From Pandoraea vervacti (GTDB taxonomy: Bacteria; Pseudomonadota; Gammaproteobacteria; Burkholderiales; Burkholderiaceae), in contig NZ_CP010897.2 of the NCBI RefSeq assembly GCF_000934605.2, positions 5,084,001 through 5,148,000 of the forward strand: DNA of 64,000 bases, read 5' to 3'. A program made the position numbers and the translations under genes. The notes beneath the pieces were generated by a model. It searched no databases, had not been told where the DNA came from, and saw only the letters and a list, made by a program, of their open reading frames with translations. Numbering within the stretch: the first letter of the stretch is position 1; the number at the start of each line of letters is the position of its first letter. Of the stretch, positions 8,483 through 17,283 are shown one piece after another.

Positions 8483-8524
8483 AACGCCCGCCGGCAGTTC
8501 CCTCCGGCGGGCGTTGTCGTTTAC
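8483..8524 (+). terminator. Terminator after the glycine-zipper lipoprotein
   Basis: Perfect 12-bp stem (AACGCCCGCCGG with its complement at 8504-8515), 9-base loop, followed by a modest T-containing tract. Distance from the stop codon is 30 bp. Confidence 0.82.
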
Positions 8525-8774
8525 GCGCGAAGGAATGGCGGGAGGACACCGGCGCAACACGGCGAAGGAAATCGCGAAGAAAATAACGAATCGGACAGCG
8601 GGGGGACGCCCGGGGGACGGCGGCAAGCCATAATTGGCGCCGCAACGCGCGTCATACGCAAAGCGAAATTGACCTGCTAAGATACGCGCGAAAATCGGTG
8701 CGACCATCGGAGGGCCCTCGCCGTTCCGGAACTTTGTCGAGTCCGTCAGTTACCGCTACCCTTCGAAATCCGTC

Positions 8775-10190
8775 ATGTCGACTCAGACGACCTACCACCA
8801 TCGGCTTTTCATGGCGATGGTCGGCGGCTTCAGTGCAGTACTCAACGCGGGCGCCTTCTTCACTGTCCTGCGGATCAACGGTCATAACCCGTACACCCCT
8901 TACGGTCTGACACTGGTGTGTGCGCTCGGCGCCACGGCATTCGTCGTGTTCGCGCGCTTTCATCTGATCGCAAGCGCGCGCAATCTCAGCTGGATGCTCG
9001 GTCGCGGCGCCATGCGCTGGTGCCGGGTGCTGATCGCCGTCATCGTTTTGCTGTTTCTCACGTACGAGAGCACCGAAAGCGTGCGCATGATGGTGGTCCA
9101 GTGGACCTTGCTCGCGTTGCCGCTGCAAATGGTCGGTCTGGCCGTATCCCGCGGCATGGCTCACAGCATCAACAACGCCCCCGGCAACCAACGTCGTGCC
9201 GCGTTCTTCGGCCTGGGCCCTGAAGCGCGCAAGCTGAATCTACGTCTGCAACGCTCGCCGATTCTCGGCATTCAGGTCGCGGGCTACTACAACGAAACGC
9301 CGGTCACGCCGGAAGACGGCGAAGTCCTGCCGCCCTACCTCGGCCGTTATGCCGACGCCACCGCGCGCATTCAGGCGAACGAGTACGAAATCGTCTTCAT
9401 CGCCATCGGTCAACAGGACAACAAGGAACTCACCAGCGAAATCGTGAACCGCCTGTACGATTCGACGGCCTCCATTTATCTGCTGCCTGAATTCAGCTTT
9501 CCCGGCGACATGCCCATGACGAGCACCGACCTTGCCGGTGTGCCGCTCCTGGCGTTGCACGACATCGCCGTCCAGGGTCTGCTGCGCATGATCAAGCGCG
9601 GCATCGATCTGGTGGGCGCATCGCTCATTCTGGTGCTGCTCAGCCCCGTCATGGTCGCCGTCGCGATTGCCGTGCGACTCGACTCACCCGGCCCGATCCT
9701 GTTCCGTCAGCGCCGTTACGGCGAGCGCGGCGAGCCGATCGTCATTCACAAATTCCGTTCGATGCGCGTGATTCAGCCGGAAGACGCCGCCGCCGCCGCG
9801 ACCGGCGGTCTGCGTCAGGCGCATGCGGGCGACAGCCGGATCACGCTGGTCGGCAGGTATCTGCGACGCACCTCGCTGGATGAACTGCCGCAGTTGTTCG
9901 ACGTGCTTGCCGGCTCGATGAGCCTTGTCGGTCCGCGTCCGCATGCGGAAGAGCACAACGAAATGTATCGGCGCATGATTCCCGGCTACATGTTGCGTCA
10001 CAGTGTGAAGCCGGGCATTACGGGATGGGCGCAGATCAACGGCCTGCGAGGCGAGACCGACACACCGGACAAGATGCAGCGCCGCGTGGAATACGACCGC
10101 TACTACATCACGCACTGGTCGTTGTGGCTCGACATCAAGATCCTGCTCAAGACGATTCCCGTGATGGTCACGGGACGCAACGCCGTCTGA
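8775..10190 (+). CDS. Undecaprenyl-phosphate hexose-1-phosphate transferase (polyprenyl phosphotransferase, WcaJ type)
   Basis: 471 residues. Four N-terminal membrane helices (about 10-125) are followed by a soluble CoA-binding-like region (RRAAFFGLGPEARKL, about 137-265) and the C-terminal bacterial sugar transferase domain from about residue 275. That domain has RGIDLVGASLILVLLSPVM, SPGPILFRQRRYGERG, HKFRSMR, RRTSLDELPQL, VGPRPHA and KPGITGWAQINGLRG, all hallmark blocks. It transfers a hexose-1-phosphate from a UDP-sugar to undecaprenyl phosphate, the first step of exopolysaccharide repeat assembly. The gene opens the polysaccharide locus. Sugar identity (glucose or galactose) is not certain. 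Confidence 0.94.
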   Translation: MSTQTTYHHRLFMAMVGGFSAVLNAGAFFTVLRINGHNPYTPYGLTLVCALGATAFVVFARFHLIASARNLSWMLGRGAMRWCRVLIAVIVLLFLTYESTESVRMMVVQWTLLALPLQMVGLAVSRGMAHSINNAPGNQRRAAFFGLGPEARKLNLRLQRSPILGIQVAGYYNETPVTPEDGEVLPPYLGRYADATARIQANEYEIVFIAIGQQDNKELTSEIVNRLYDSTASIYLLPEFSFPGDMPMTSTDLAGVPLLALHDIAVQGLLRMIKRGIDLVGASLILVLLSPVMVAVAIAVRLDSPGPILFRQRRYGERGEPIVIHKFRSMRVIQPEDAAAAATGGLRQAHAGDSRITLVGRYLRRTSLDELPQLFDVLAGSMSLVGPRPHAEEHNEMYRRMIPGYMLRHSVKPGITGWAQINGLRGETDTPDKMQRRVEYDRYYITHWSLWLDIKILLKTIPVMVTGRNAV

Positions 10191-10307
10191 ACCTGTATCG
10201 CGACGTGCAAGCTGCGCCAGTCGTACGTGTCGTCCTTCGCGGCATTTTCTCTTCGGAACACCTCCCGAGGACAATCGCTAAGGACGACAAAACACATTGA
10301 CTTCAGC

Positions 10308-11123
10308 TCATTCGCGACCGAGCGCACGCCACTGCCGCCAGCAAATGCCGATAAACCGCCGGTCTTCGACGAGGTAACGACGCCACATGCGACCCGGGTC
10401 CTGCAAGATGCGGTACATCCACTCGCACCCGGTGCGTTGCATCCACTTCGGTGCGCGCTTCTGCATGCCGGCGGCGAACTCGATGGCGGCGCCCACACAC
10501 AGCATGACGCCACCGGGCATGGTGCTCGCATATGCCATCGCCCAACGCTCCTGCTTGGGCATACCCAGACAGACGAAGATGAGATCGGGCGCAAGCTCGC
10601 GAACGCGTTGCGCGATGTCCTGGCCTTCGGCCCCGGTCGGATCGAACGTCATCGAGGGGATCAGCAGCGTGAAATCCAACCCGGGAAACCGCTCTGAGAG
10701 TCCGGCCTTGAGTTGCGCCTCCTGCCCGGGGCGTCCACCGACGAACACCACTTTGCGCCCCGACGCACGCGCGCGATCGCACAAGGCAGGCAGCAAGTCG
10801 GCGCCGGTCACGCGCCCCGGCAGCGGACGGCCGAACAGACGGCTCGCCCAGATGATCGGCATGCCGTCGGCGAAGAGAAAATCGGCATTGCGATATTCCT
10901 GTTTGAATTCGGGCAGCACGTCGAGCCGCACGATGTGGTCGACGTTCGGTGTCACCACGATGCGCGAGCGTCCATCGCGAAGTGCGGCGGCGTGCGTGAG
11001 CACGTCGACGGCCTGCTCGAACGGCACGGCAGCGATGTTCAGACCGAACAGCGCGACGTTGGGCTCGAAGACTTCGCGAGCGGCAGTTTGCGATGCAGCT
11101 TTCCGTTCAGTGTCATGGCTCAT
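10308..11123 (-). CDS. WecG/TagA/CpsF family glycosyltransferase
   Basis: 271 residues, typical for GT26. Recognisable blocks are VTPNVDHIVRL, the ADFLFADGMPIIWASRLFG segment with the catalytic Asp, GADLLPALCDRA, VVFVGGRPG and the closing CLGMPKQERWA. The C-terminal RRYLVEDRRFI resembles the membrane-associating appendage of TagA. Members add an N-acetylmannosaminyl or related sugar as the second residue on the lipid-linked primer. It is convergent with the priming transferase and is the only classical glycosyltransferase visible in the locus. Confidence 0.93.
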   Translation of the reverse strand: MSHDTERKAASQTAAREVFEPNVALFGLNIAAVPFEQAVDVLTHAAALRDGRSRIVVTPNVDHIVRLDVLPEFKQEYRNADFLFADGMPIIWASRLFGRPLPGRVTGADLLPALCDRARASGRKVVFVGGRPGQEAQLKAGLSERFPGLDFTLLIPSMTFDPTGAEGQDIAQRVRELAPDLIFVCLGMPKQERWAMAYASTMPGGVMLCVGAAIEFAAGMQKRAPKWMQRTGCEWMYRILQDPGRMWRRYLVEDRRFIGICWRQWRALGRE

Positions 11124-11488
11124 GACCTATCGTGTTCCCCTTATCCTGCAAATCCAACCGATCCCGCACGCCTTCGTCGTCCAGTCGTACCGGCGACGTT
11201 TCATGGCAGGCACGATAGTAGCAGCGCGCACGCCCTGCGTCAGTGACACTTTTCCGGCGATGTCGCGGATTTCGCGACGTCATCGCGACGTCATCGCGAC
11301 GAACAACGCCGCGAACAACGCCGCGAACAACGCGATAGACAACGCAATAGTCAACGCGGCGGCGAAAGTTCGCATGGCGACGTCGCCATTCCGCTACCAT
11401 CGCATCGGCCGAACGCGCCGCCCGACACTGTCCACCCACTCATCCATCGATTCACCCGCCGCGCGAGCGCAGCGGGTGGCTGCCACCC
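11124..11488. other. Intergenic region with short tandem repeats
   Basis: Divergent promoter space between the WecG-like and GMC genes. It holds two runs of short direct repeats: an 11-base unit (GTCATCGCGAC) repeated near 11278-11300, and a 12-base unit (AACAACGCCGCG and variants) about five times from 11301 to 11360. No gene is visible. The repeats could be slippage-prone or could hold regulator sites. Confidence 0.5.
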
Positions 11489-13213
11489 ATGATCCTCGAC
11501 GCTCACGACCTTCCCTCCGGCACTGAGCTGCAAGCCGATCTTTGCATCGCAGGTGCCGGCGCCGCCGGCATAACGTTGGCGCTCGCCCTCGAAGCGAGCG
11601 GGCTCGACGTGATCCTGCTCGAGAGCGGCAGCGACATCGCGGAGCCCGCCATCCAGCGGCTCTACACCGGCACCGTGGAGGACGCACGCCTGCATCCGCC
11701 CGCCGAGAGCTACCGCGTGCGCCGTTTCGGCGGCTCCACCACGCTGTGGGGCGGGCGCTGCATGCCGCTCGACCCCATCGATTTCGAACCCCGCGACTAC
11801 ATCCCGCACAGCGGCTGGCCCATCGGGCTGGATGCCTTGACCCCCTGGTATTCGCAAGCGAATGCGCTTTGCGAGGCCGGCGAGTTTGCATACACCGCAG
11901 AGCAGGCCTTTCCGAGCGCGTCGAACCCGTCGCGCCCGATGATCGGCAATTTCGACAGCGATGTGTTCTCGACGAATACGCTCGAGCGGTTCAGCTGTCC
12001 GACGAATTTCGGCGACCGTTATCGCGCCCGGCTCGCGAAAGGCCGCGTGCGTGTCGTCCAGCACGCCAACCTTTGCCATCTGCCGATGCAGCACGGCGCG
12101 CCGCGTCTCGTCGGCCCGGCACAGGTGAAGACACTCGACGGCAAGACCTTCACGGTCGCTGCGCGCGCCTACGTACTGGCCGCCGGGGGCCTCGAAATTC
12201 CGCGTCTGCTGCTCAACAGTCCCGGCGTCAGTGGGCGCGGGCTTGGCAATGCGCACGATGTCGTCGGTCGCTATTACATGAGCCACCTCGCGGGCACGAT
12301 CGGCACGCTCGATCTTTCCGGGGCAACATCCGTCTGGCATGGCTACGACGTCTCGGACGATGGGATCTACTGCCGTCGTCGGCTGGCCCTGCGCCCAAGT
12401 GCGCAGCACGCGCTTCGCGCGGGCAACTTCATCGCACGTTTGCATCACCCGCGCATTCCCGACGCCGGACATGGCAACGGCATTCTCTCGGCGCTCTATC
12501 TGGCGCGTCCGATCGTGCCGTACGAATACGCAAAACGGCTTTATGGCGATGCGCCGGGCGGACTCGGCAACTGGCTCGCACACGCGCGCAATGTGATCGT
12601 GGATGCGCCCAACACCGTGCGCTTTCTCACCCATTGGGCGATGCATCGCACGCTGGCCACGCGCAAATTCCCGTCGGTGATCGTGCGTCCGGCCAACCTT
12701 CGCTTCAGTCTCGACTTTCACGCCGAACAGGTGCCGTACGAAAACAGTCGCGTGACGCTGGGCGACGAGCGCGATGCGCTAGGCATGCGCCGCATTCACA
12801 TCGACTGGCGCTACACCTCGCAAGACGTGAGCTCGGTCACGCGTGCCCTCGCAGCGCTCGCACAGGAAATCGAACGCACCGGCGTCGGCCGCTTTTCGTA
12901 CGACCCCGCTGAAGTGGAAGCCGAAATGACGCGCTACGGCGCTTATGGCGGTCACCACATCGGCACCGCACGCATGGGCGCCGATCCGGCGACCAGCGTG
13001 GTCGATGCCAATGGCCGACTGCATGAGGCCGAGAACGTGTTCATCGCCGGTGCGGCGGTCTTCCCCACGTCCGGGCAGGCCAATCCGACGCTGAGCATCG
13101 TGGCGCTCGCCTTGCGCATGGCCGCACATTTGCAGGGACCGGCAAACGTGGCCGCGCTACCCTTGCCAGCCGCCACCGCCACCTCCCCGTCCCCGCTTTC
13201 TCTTTCCCAGTGA
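11489..13213 (+). CDS. GMC-family FAD-dependent oxidoreductase
   Basis: 574 residues. An ADP-binding Rossmann motif lies at the N-terminus (CIAGAGAAGITLALALEASG, with acidic LESGSD after it). The FAD-contacting GGSTTLWGGRCMPL segment and ARAYVLAAGGLEIPRLLL come next. The C-terminal GMC half has the active-site region GGHHIGTARMG (catalytic His) and TSGQANPTLSIVALALRMA, with Asn in the second catalytic position. Such enzymes oxidise alcohol groups of sugars or other polyols. In a polysaccharide locus it probably modifies a sugar of the repeat or its lipid-linked precursor; that is inference. No secretion signal is seen. The epimerase gene follows after 13 bp. Confidence 0.9.
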   Translation: MILDAHDLPSGTELQADLCIAGAGAAGITLALALEASGLDVILLESGSDIAEPAIQRLYTGTVEDARLHPPAESYRVRRFGGSTTLWGGRCMPLDPIDFEPRDYIPHSGWPIGLDALTPWYSQANALCEAGEFAYTAEQAFPSASNPSRPMIGNFDSDVFSTNTLERFSCPTNFGDRYRARLAKGRVRVVQHANLCHLPMQHGAPRLVGPAQVKTLDGKTFTVAARAYVLAAGGLEIPRLLLNSPGVSGRGLGNAHDVVGRYYMSHLAGTIGTLDLSGATSVWHGYDVSDDGIYCRRRLALRPSAQHALRAGNFIARLHHPRIPDAGHGNGILSALYLARPIVPYEYAKRLYGDAPGGLGNWLAHARNVIVDAPNTVRFLTHWAMHRTLATRKFPSVIVRPANLRFSLDFHAEQVPYENSRVTLGDERDALGMRRIHIDWRYTSQDVSSVTRALAALAQEIERTGVGRFSYDPAEVEAEMTRYGAYGGHHIGTARMGADPATSVVDANGRLHEAENVFIAGAAVFPTSGQANPTLSIVALALRMAAHLQGPANVAALPLPAATATSPSPLSLSQ

Positions 13214-13226
13214 TCCCATCCGCCTC

Positions 13227-14162
13227 ATGAAAGCTCGCATCCTCGTTACCGGCGCGACCGGGTTTATCGGTCGGCACATCGTCGCGGCGCTCGCCGCCAG
13301 CGATTGGGCCGAACCCGTCGCGGCCTCGCGCCGCGCGCAAGCGGGCCTGCTCGCTGTCGACGCGCTATCCTCCGCGTCGCTCGGCGCCGCCCTGGCCAAC
13401 GTCGACGGCATCGTGAACTGTGTCGCGGGGTCACCGGAAACCATCGTGGCGAATGCCCGCGCCTTGCGCGAAGCCCTCGATGCCCTCGGCAAGCCGCTAC
13501 CCGTCGTCTACTTCAGCTCGATGGCGGTCTACGGCACTGCCGAAGGTCATATCGACGAATCGGCCCCCCTCGTCGGCGCCAGTCCTTACGGCGTGGCGAA
13601 AGTCGAAGCGGAGCAGATGCTGGCAGGCTTGCCGGGGCTCACCGTGCTGCGTCCCGGATGCGTGTACGGGCGCGGCAGCCCTCAGTGGTCAGAGCGCATT
13701 GCGCAGTTGCTGCGTGCCGGCCGCCTCGGCGACCTCGGTGCCGCAGGCGACGCCCATAGCAATCTCGTGCATGTCGACGACGTTGTGCAGGCGGCCCTCG
13801 AAGCACTGCGTCGCCCCGAGGCGGCAGGACGCGCGTACAACCTCGCCATGGCTGATGCCCCTCGCTGGAACGAGTATTTCGTCGCTTACGCCATGGCGTT
13901 AGGCGCGACGCCGGTCAGGCGCATCGGCGCGCGACGCCTGAAGATCGAGACGAAACTCGTCGCGCCTGCGCTCAAGGTTGCCGAGATTCTGGGTGGCAAG
14001 ATCGGGTTGACAGGACTGCCGCCGCCATTGCCCCCATCGCTCGCGCGACTGTGGCAGCAAGACATCTGTCTGGACGCCGGCCGGGCGCAAAGCACGTTCG
14101 GTCTGACGTGGACCCCGTGGCGCGACGCACTCAGCGCCGAAGCCGAAGCTGTGCGCCGCTGA
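13227..14162 (+). CDS. NAD-dependent epimerase/dehydratase (extended SDR)
   Basis: 311 residues. The nucleotide-binding motif VTGATGFIGRHI is at the N-terminus, the catalytic Ser lies in YFSSMAVYG, and the Tyr-x3-Lys pair is in SPYGVAKVEAE (Tyr near residue 121). The downstream LRPGCVYGRGSPQWSERIA and NLVHVDDVVQAALEAL blocks are typical of sugar-nucleotide epimerases and reductases. It is likely co-transcribed with the GMC oxidoreductase; together an oxidase plus an SDR could make an oxidised or epimerised sugar. The substrate is unknown. Confidence 0.92.
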   Translation: MKARILVTGATGFIGRHIVAALAASDWAEPVAASRRAQAGLLAVDALSSASLGAALANVDGIVNCVAGSPETIVANARALREALDALGKPLPVVYFSSMAVYGTAEGHIDESAPLVGASPYGVAKVEAEQMLAGLPGLTVLRPGCVYGRGSPQWSERIAQLLRAGRLGDLGAAGDAHSNLVHVDDVVQAALEALRRPEAAGRAYNLAMADAPRWNEYFVAYAMALGATPVRRIGARRLKIETKLVAPALKVAEILGGKIGLTGLPPPLPPSLARLWQQDICLDAGRAQSTFGLTWTPWRDALSAEAEAVRR

Positions 14163-14267
14163 TTGTCGACGCAACGGCAGGCGCGAGAGACGCTGGCGTG
14201 TGGCCAAATCCGTGCGATGCGGTGCGCGTCGAGGCAAGCCCGTTCACCGGCTGCCCCCGGCGCCTGC

Positions 14268-15608
14268 CTAGCGCCCTGCCAGACGACCTGCCGTCCAGCG
14301 CCACAGCGCGGAGTACGGCGACACGCCCAGCAAGCGACGTGCCGCCCACGCGGCGGCGGCACCGTTCACGGCGATCGCCAGCGACGCTGCCACCGACGCG
14401 CCCACGCTACCGCCCAGCGGCGTGAGCGCCGCGAGTCCGGCGAGCAACACCACGACCGACACCACGTTGATGCGCATGAGCGAGCGTGTATGCGCCGTCA
14501 TCCCCAGCAGTTCGGGCATCGCCGTGAAGCAGGCGGCGGCGATCTGCCCGAGCGCCAGCACGCGCAACGCGCCAGCGCCGTCGTCGAAGCCATGCCCGAA
14601 CAGTCCCAGCAGGAACTGCGGCACAACCAGCATGCCGAGCGTCACCGGCAATGCCAGACACAGCACCAGGCCGATGGCCTGCGCCGCGCTACGCTCCAGC
14701 CCGCGCATGTCCTGACGCGCATACAGGCTTGCGAAACGCGGTGCGGCCATGCCCGTTACGCCGCTGATCAGAATGTTCACCACGAGCGCGAGACGCCACG
14801 CCAGTGCAAACAACCCGGTCTCTCGCGACGAGGCCACGATCCCCAGCACGATGGCCGGTGCGGAGGTAATCAGCAACTTGGTGAGTTCGAGCGAGAACAA
14901 GGACAGCCCCGGCTTGAGCAGCCCGGGGATCGTATCGGAGGCATCGCCCGACGGCACCTCACGCACAAACCGTCTCAACAACACCGCCCCGACGATCGCC
15001 GCCAGAGTGAAACTTGCCGCCGTCAGCACCAGCGTATTGGCGACCGTCAGTTTGCCGGTCGCCACCAGCGGAATCGCTGCCAGACAAAAGATCGCGGGCC
15101 ACAGCCACGAATAAATCATCTGGCTGAAACCCACGCGCTGCAATCCGGCGAGCGCCCCGGCAATGGCCGCGCCCATGTTCTGCGGAATGAAGGAGAGCGC
15201 GCCCAACATGAGCGGCGCCACGAGTTCCGGCTTCCGGAGAATGTCGTTGGCGAAAAGCGCCGCGCCGCCTGCGAGCAGCATCGATACGACGGCCGAGGCA
15301 AGAAAAACATGCCCCAGCGCACGCCGGATCGTCGGGCGCACGGCCCCCGAACGCCCGGAAGCGACATCCATGGCCAATTGCCGTGTCAGCGCCTGATCCA
15401 TGCCGAGACGCCCGAACCCCGCGAGCGCGACCATCGTACTGAACACGATGTAGAAGTTGCCGGTCTGCTCGACACCGAGCGCCGCCGCAATCAGCAAATG
15501 GAAGCCATAGCGGCTCGGCAGATCCAGCAAACGCACGCCGAGGCTGATCACGCTGCCGCGAATCATCGAGGCACCGGATTTGCCTGCCGGGGTTTGCGTC
15601 TCGCTCAT
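14268..15608 (-). CDS. Polysaccharide flippase (Wzx-like, MOP superfamily)
   Basis: 446 residues with about twelve to fourteen hydrophobic segments and the architecture of lipid-linked oligosaccharide flippases: GVRLLDLPSRYGFHLLIAAA at the start, the LGVEQTGNFYIVFSTMVALAG block, and a long central loop around RRFVREVPSGDASDTIP. It would move the lipid-linked repeat unit from the cytoplasmic to the periplasmic leaflet. Its ATG at 15608 lies 1 bp after the GH44 stop, so it is the last gene of the minus-strand run Wza, Wzy, GH44, Wzx. Substrate specificity cannot be read. Confidence 0.9.
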   Translation of the reverse strand: MSETQTPAGKSGASMIRGSVISLGVRLLDLPSRYGFHLLIAAALGVEQTGNFYIVFSTMVALAGFGRLGMDQALTRQLAMDVASGRSGAVRPTIRRALGHVFLASAVVSMLLAGGAALFANDILRKPELVAPLMLGALSFIPQNMGAAIAGALAGLQRVGFSQMIYSWLWPAIFCLAAIPLVATGKLTVANTLVLTAASFTLAAIVGAVLLRRFVREVPSGDASDTIPGLLKPGLSLFSLELTKLLITSAPAIVLGIVASSRETGLFALAWRLALVVNILISGVTGMAAPRFASLYARQDMRGLERSAAQAIGLVLCLALPVTLGMLVVPQFLLGLFGHGFDDGAGALRVLALGQIAAACFTAMPELLGMTAHTRSLMRINVVSVVVLLAGLAALTPLGGSVGASVAASLAIAVNGAAAAWAARRLLGVSPYSALWRWTAGRLAGR

Positions 15609-15609
15609 C

Positions 15610-17283
15610 TCATTTCACCCGGTTCGCCGGCTTGCGCAGCACGAAAAGCTTGATGCTTTGCGGCGGCAGCGCCGCGCGCAGTTCACTGCCGGAAAACGTG
15701 GTGTCCGGCGCCCGCGTCAGCTGGTTGTCCACCAGTTGCCAGACTTCGCCCGTGCCCGCCTGGGCAAAATTGGCGAGCGAAATCGTCGCCTGCGCGGCGC
15801 GCTCGAGTTGCTTGTTGATGACGACGAGGGTCATCGCGCCGTCCTTGTCGCGCAACGCAGCGAACGCCGACACCGTATCCGGATCGGGGGTGCTCGCCGC
15901 CACGCTCGTCGAGCCGAATTCACCGCCGTGGTCGTCGTAATTGCGATACAGCTTGATCGCCTTGTACACCGGCATCGACGGATCGAGCGTGCCCCAGCGG
16001 GTGGCCATGTCCAGCTTTTCACGTCCGAAAATGCCGAGAATGTCGGCCTGCGCGGTCGCCCCGTTCATGCGCGTGTCCGCCCCCCAGTTGTACTCGGTGA
16101 GCGCGATGGGGGTGCCGGGGTAATAGTACGTATCGACCCACTGGCGCATCATCGGAATCAGCGCGACTACGCTGTTGATCCACGTCGGATCCTTGTAATT
16201 CGGGTCCCACAGATTGCGCGTCGAGCGGTTGCGCATGAGCGCGACGTCGGTCGAATGCGCGTCGGCCGGCTCTTCGTACTCCTTGCTCTGCGGATAAAAG
16301 TGCAGACTGAAGATGTCGACCGGCCGACCTGCCCGCTTCCACTGCGTGAGCAACCACGGGATGTACGGCATGCCGCCCGTTTCGTTCAACCGGTCCGGCG
16401 CCTGTGCATAGCCATGGGTGATCGAGTGCTGCTGATCGAAGCCGCTGTACAGGTAACCGTTCCAGCCCCACTCCTCCGGCGCGAGCACTTTCGCACCTGG
16501 ATCCGCCGCCTTCACGGCGCGCGAATACGCGATGACTTTCGCGGCGATCTCGCTCGCGTGAGCGCCGCTCGGATGCGAATTGTTGTGGATCAGTTGCCAG
16601 AGACTGGGCTCGTTATCCATCGCGTAGTACTTCACCCCGCCCGCGCGCGCCGGGCCGAACTGCTGCACCAATGCGGCGACACGCGCGTGCTGGCTTGCGG
16701 GATCGTCGGGTACGGTGGCGTCGTCCGGATCGTTCCTGACCGGCGTGCCGTCGCGCAGAATGCCGTTGCCCGCATCCGTCATGCCGTCCACGTCGTGGTT
16801 CTGCTGCGGGCCGTATTTGGCAATGGAGAAGCTCGCGAGCCGGTCGCGTGAGCGCGAGAGCGTGGCCACGCGTCCGAGCATGGAGATCGTCACGATCGGC
16901 TGCGCGCCCGCGGCCTGTGTGAGCGCGACGAAGCGCTCGCCGAACTGATCGTTGATGTCCGTCGGGTTGACCGGCAGGCTTTCGTAGTACCAGTCGCGCC
17001 CGGCGTTGCGGGCGTCGAGCCGCCAGTTGTAGGCCGACGCACTGTTGCCGCCCGAACGGTTGAGCGGCGCGCGCAGGTCCTGCAACATCGCCGTCGTGCC
17101 GAAATTGATACCGTAGATCAGCGGATTGATCGGATGCCGGTTGGCTGCCGCGTCCACGGCGATGGTCACGGGTAACGCGCCGCCGGGCGTCGCCTCGGTA
17201 CATGCGGCGCACGATAGCAACACGGCAGCGCCCACGAGTCGGGTCAGTCTGGAATACGCACTACGGCGCGGCAACACGCGCAT
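15610..17283 (-). CDS. Glycoside hydrolase family 44-like secreted lipoprotein
   Basis: 557 residues from ATG 17283, preferred over a longer reading because a clean lipoprotein signal follows directly: MRVLPRRSAYSRLTRL, then AAVLLSCAAC with the lipobox Cys. The mature part matches GH44. It has PLIYGINFG, NRSGGNSASAYNW, DNEPSLW (acid/base Glu region) and LTEYNWG (nucleophile Glu region), plus a C-terminal beta domain with LVVINKQLERAA. GH44 enzymes cleave beta-1,4-glucans or xyloglucan. In this locus it may trim or release the polysaccharide at the cell surface (inference). The start overlaps the end of the upstream polymerase gene by 23 bp, indicating coupling. Confidence 0.86.
   Translation of the reverse strand: MRVLPRRSAYSRLTRLVGAAVLLSCAACTEATPGGALPVTIAVDAAANRHPINPLIYGINFGTTAMLQDLRAPLNRSGGNSASAYNWRLDARNAGRDWYYESLPVNPTDINDQFGERFVALTQAAGAQPIVTISMLGRVATLSRSRDRLASFSIAKYGPQQNHDVDGMTDAGNGILRDGTPVRNDPDDATVPDDPASQHARVAALVQQFGPARAGGVKYYAMDNEPSLWQLIHNNSHPSGAHASEIAAKVIAYSRAVKAADPGAKVLAPEEWGWNGYLYSGFDQQHSITHGYAQAPDRLNETGGMPYIPWLLTQWKRAGRPVDIFSLHFYPQSKEYEEPADAHSTDVALMRNRSTRNLWDPNYKDPTWINSVVALIPMMRQWVDTYYYPGTPIALTEYNWGADTRMNGATAQADILGIFGREKLDMATRWGTLDPSMPVYKAIKLYRNYDDHGGEFGSTSVAASTPDPDTVSAFAALRDKDGAMTLVVINKQLERAAQATISLANFAQAGTGEVWQLVDNQLTRAPDTTFSGSELRAALPPQSIKLFVLRKPANRVK

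Noticed and set aside
14163..15653. A 496-codon plus-strand frame opposite the flippase
   Set aside because: Same antisense pattern; the minus strand has a full set of membrane segments.
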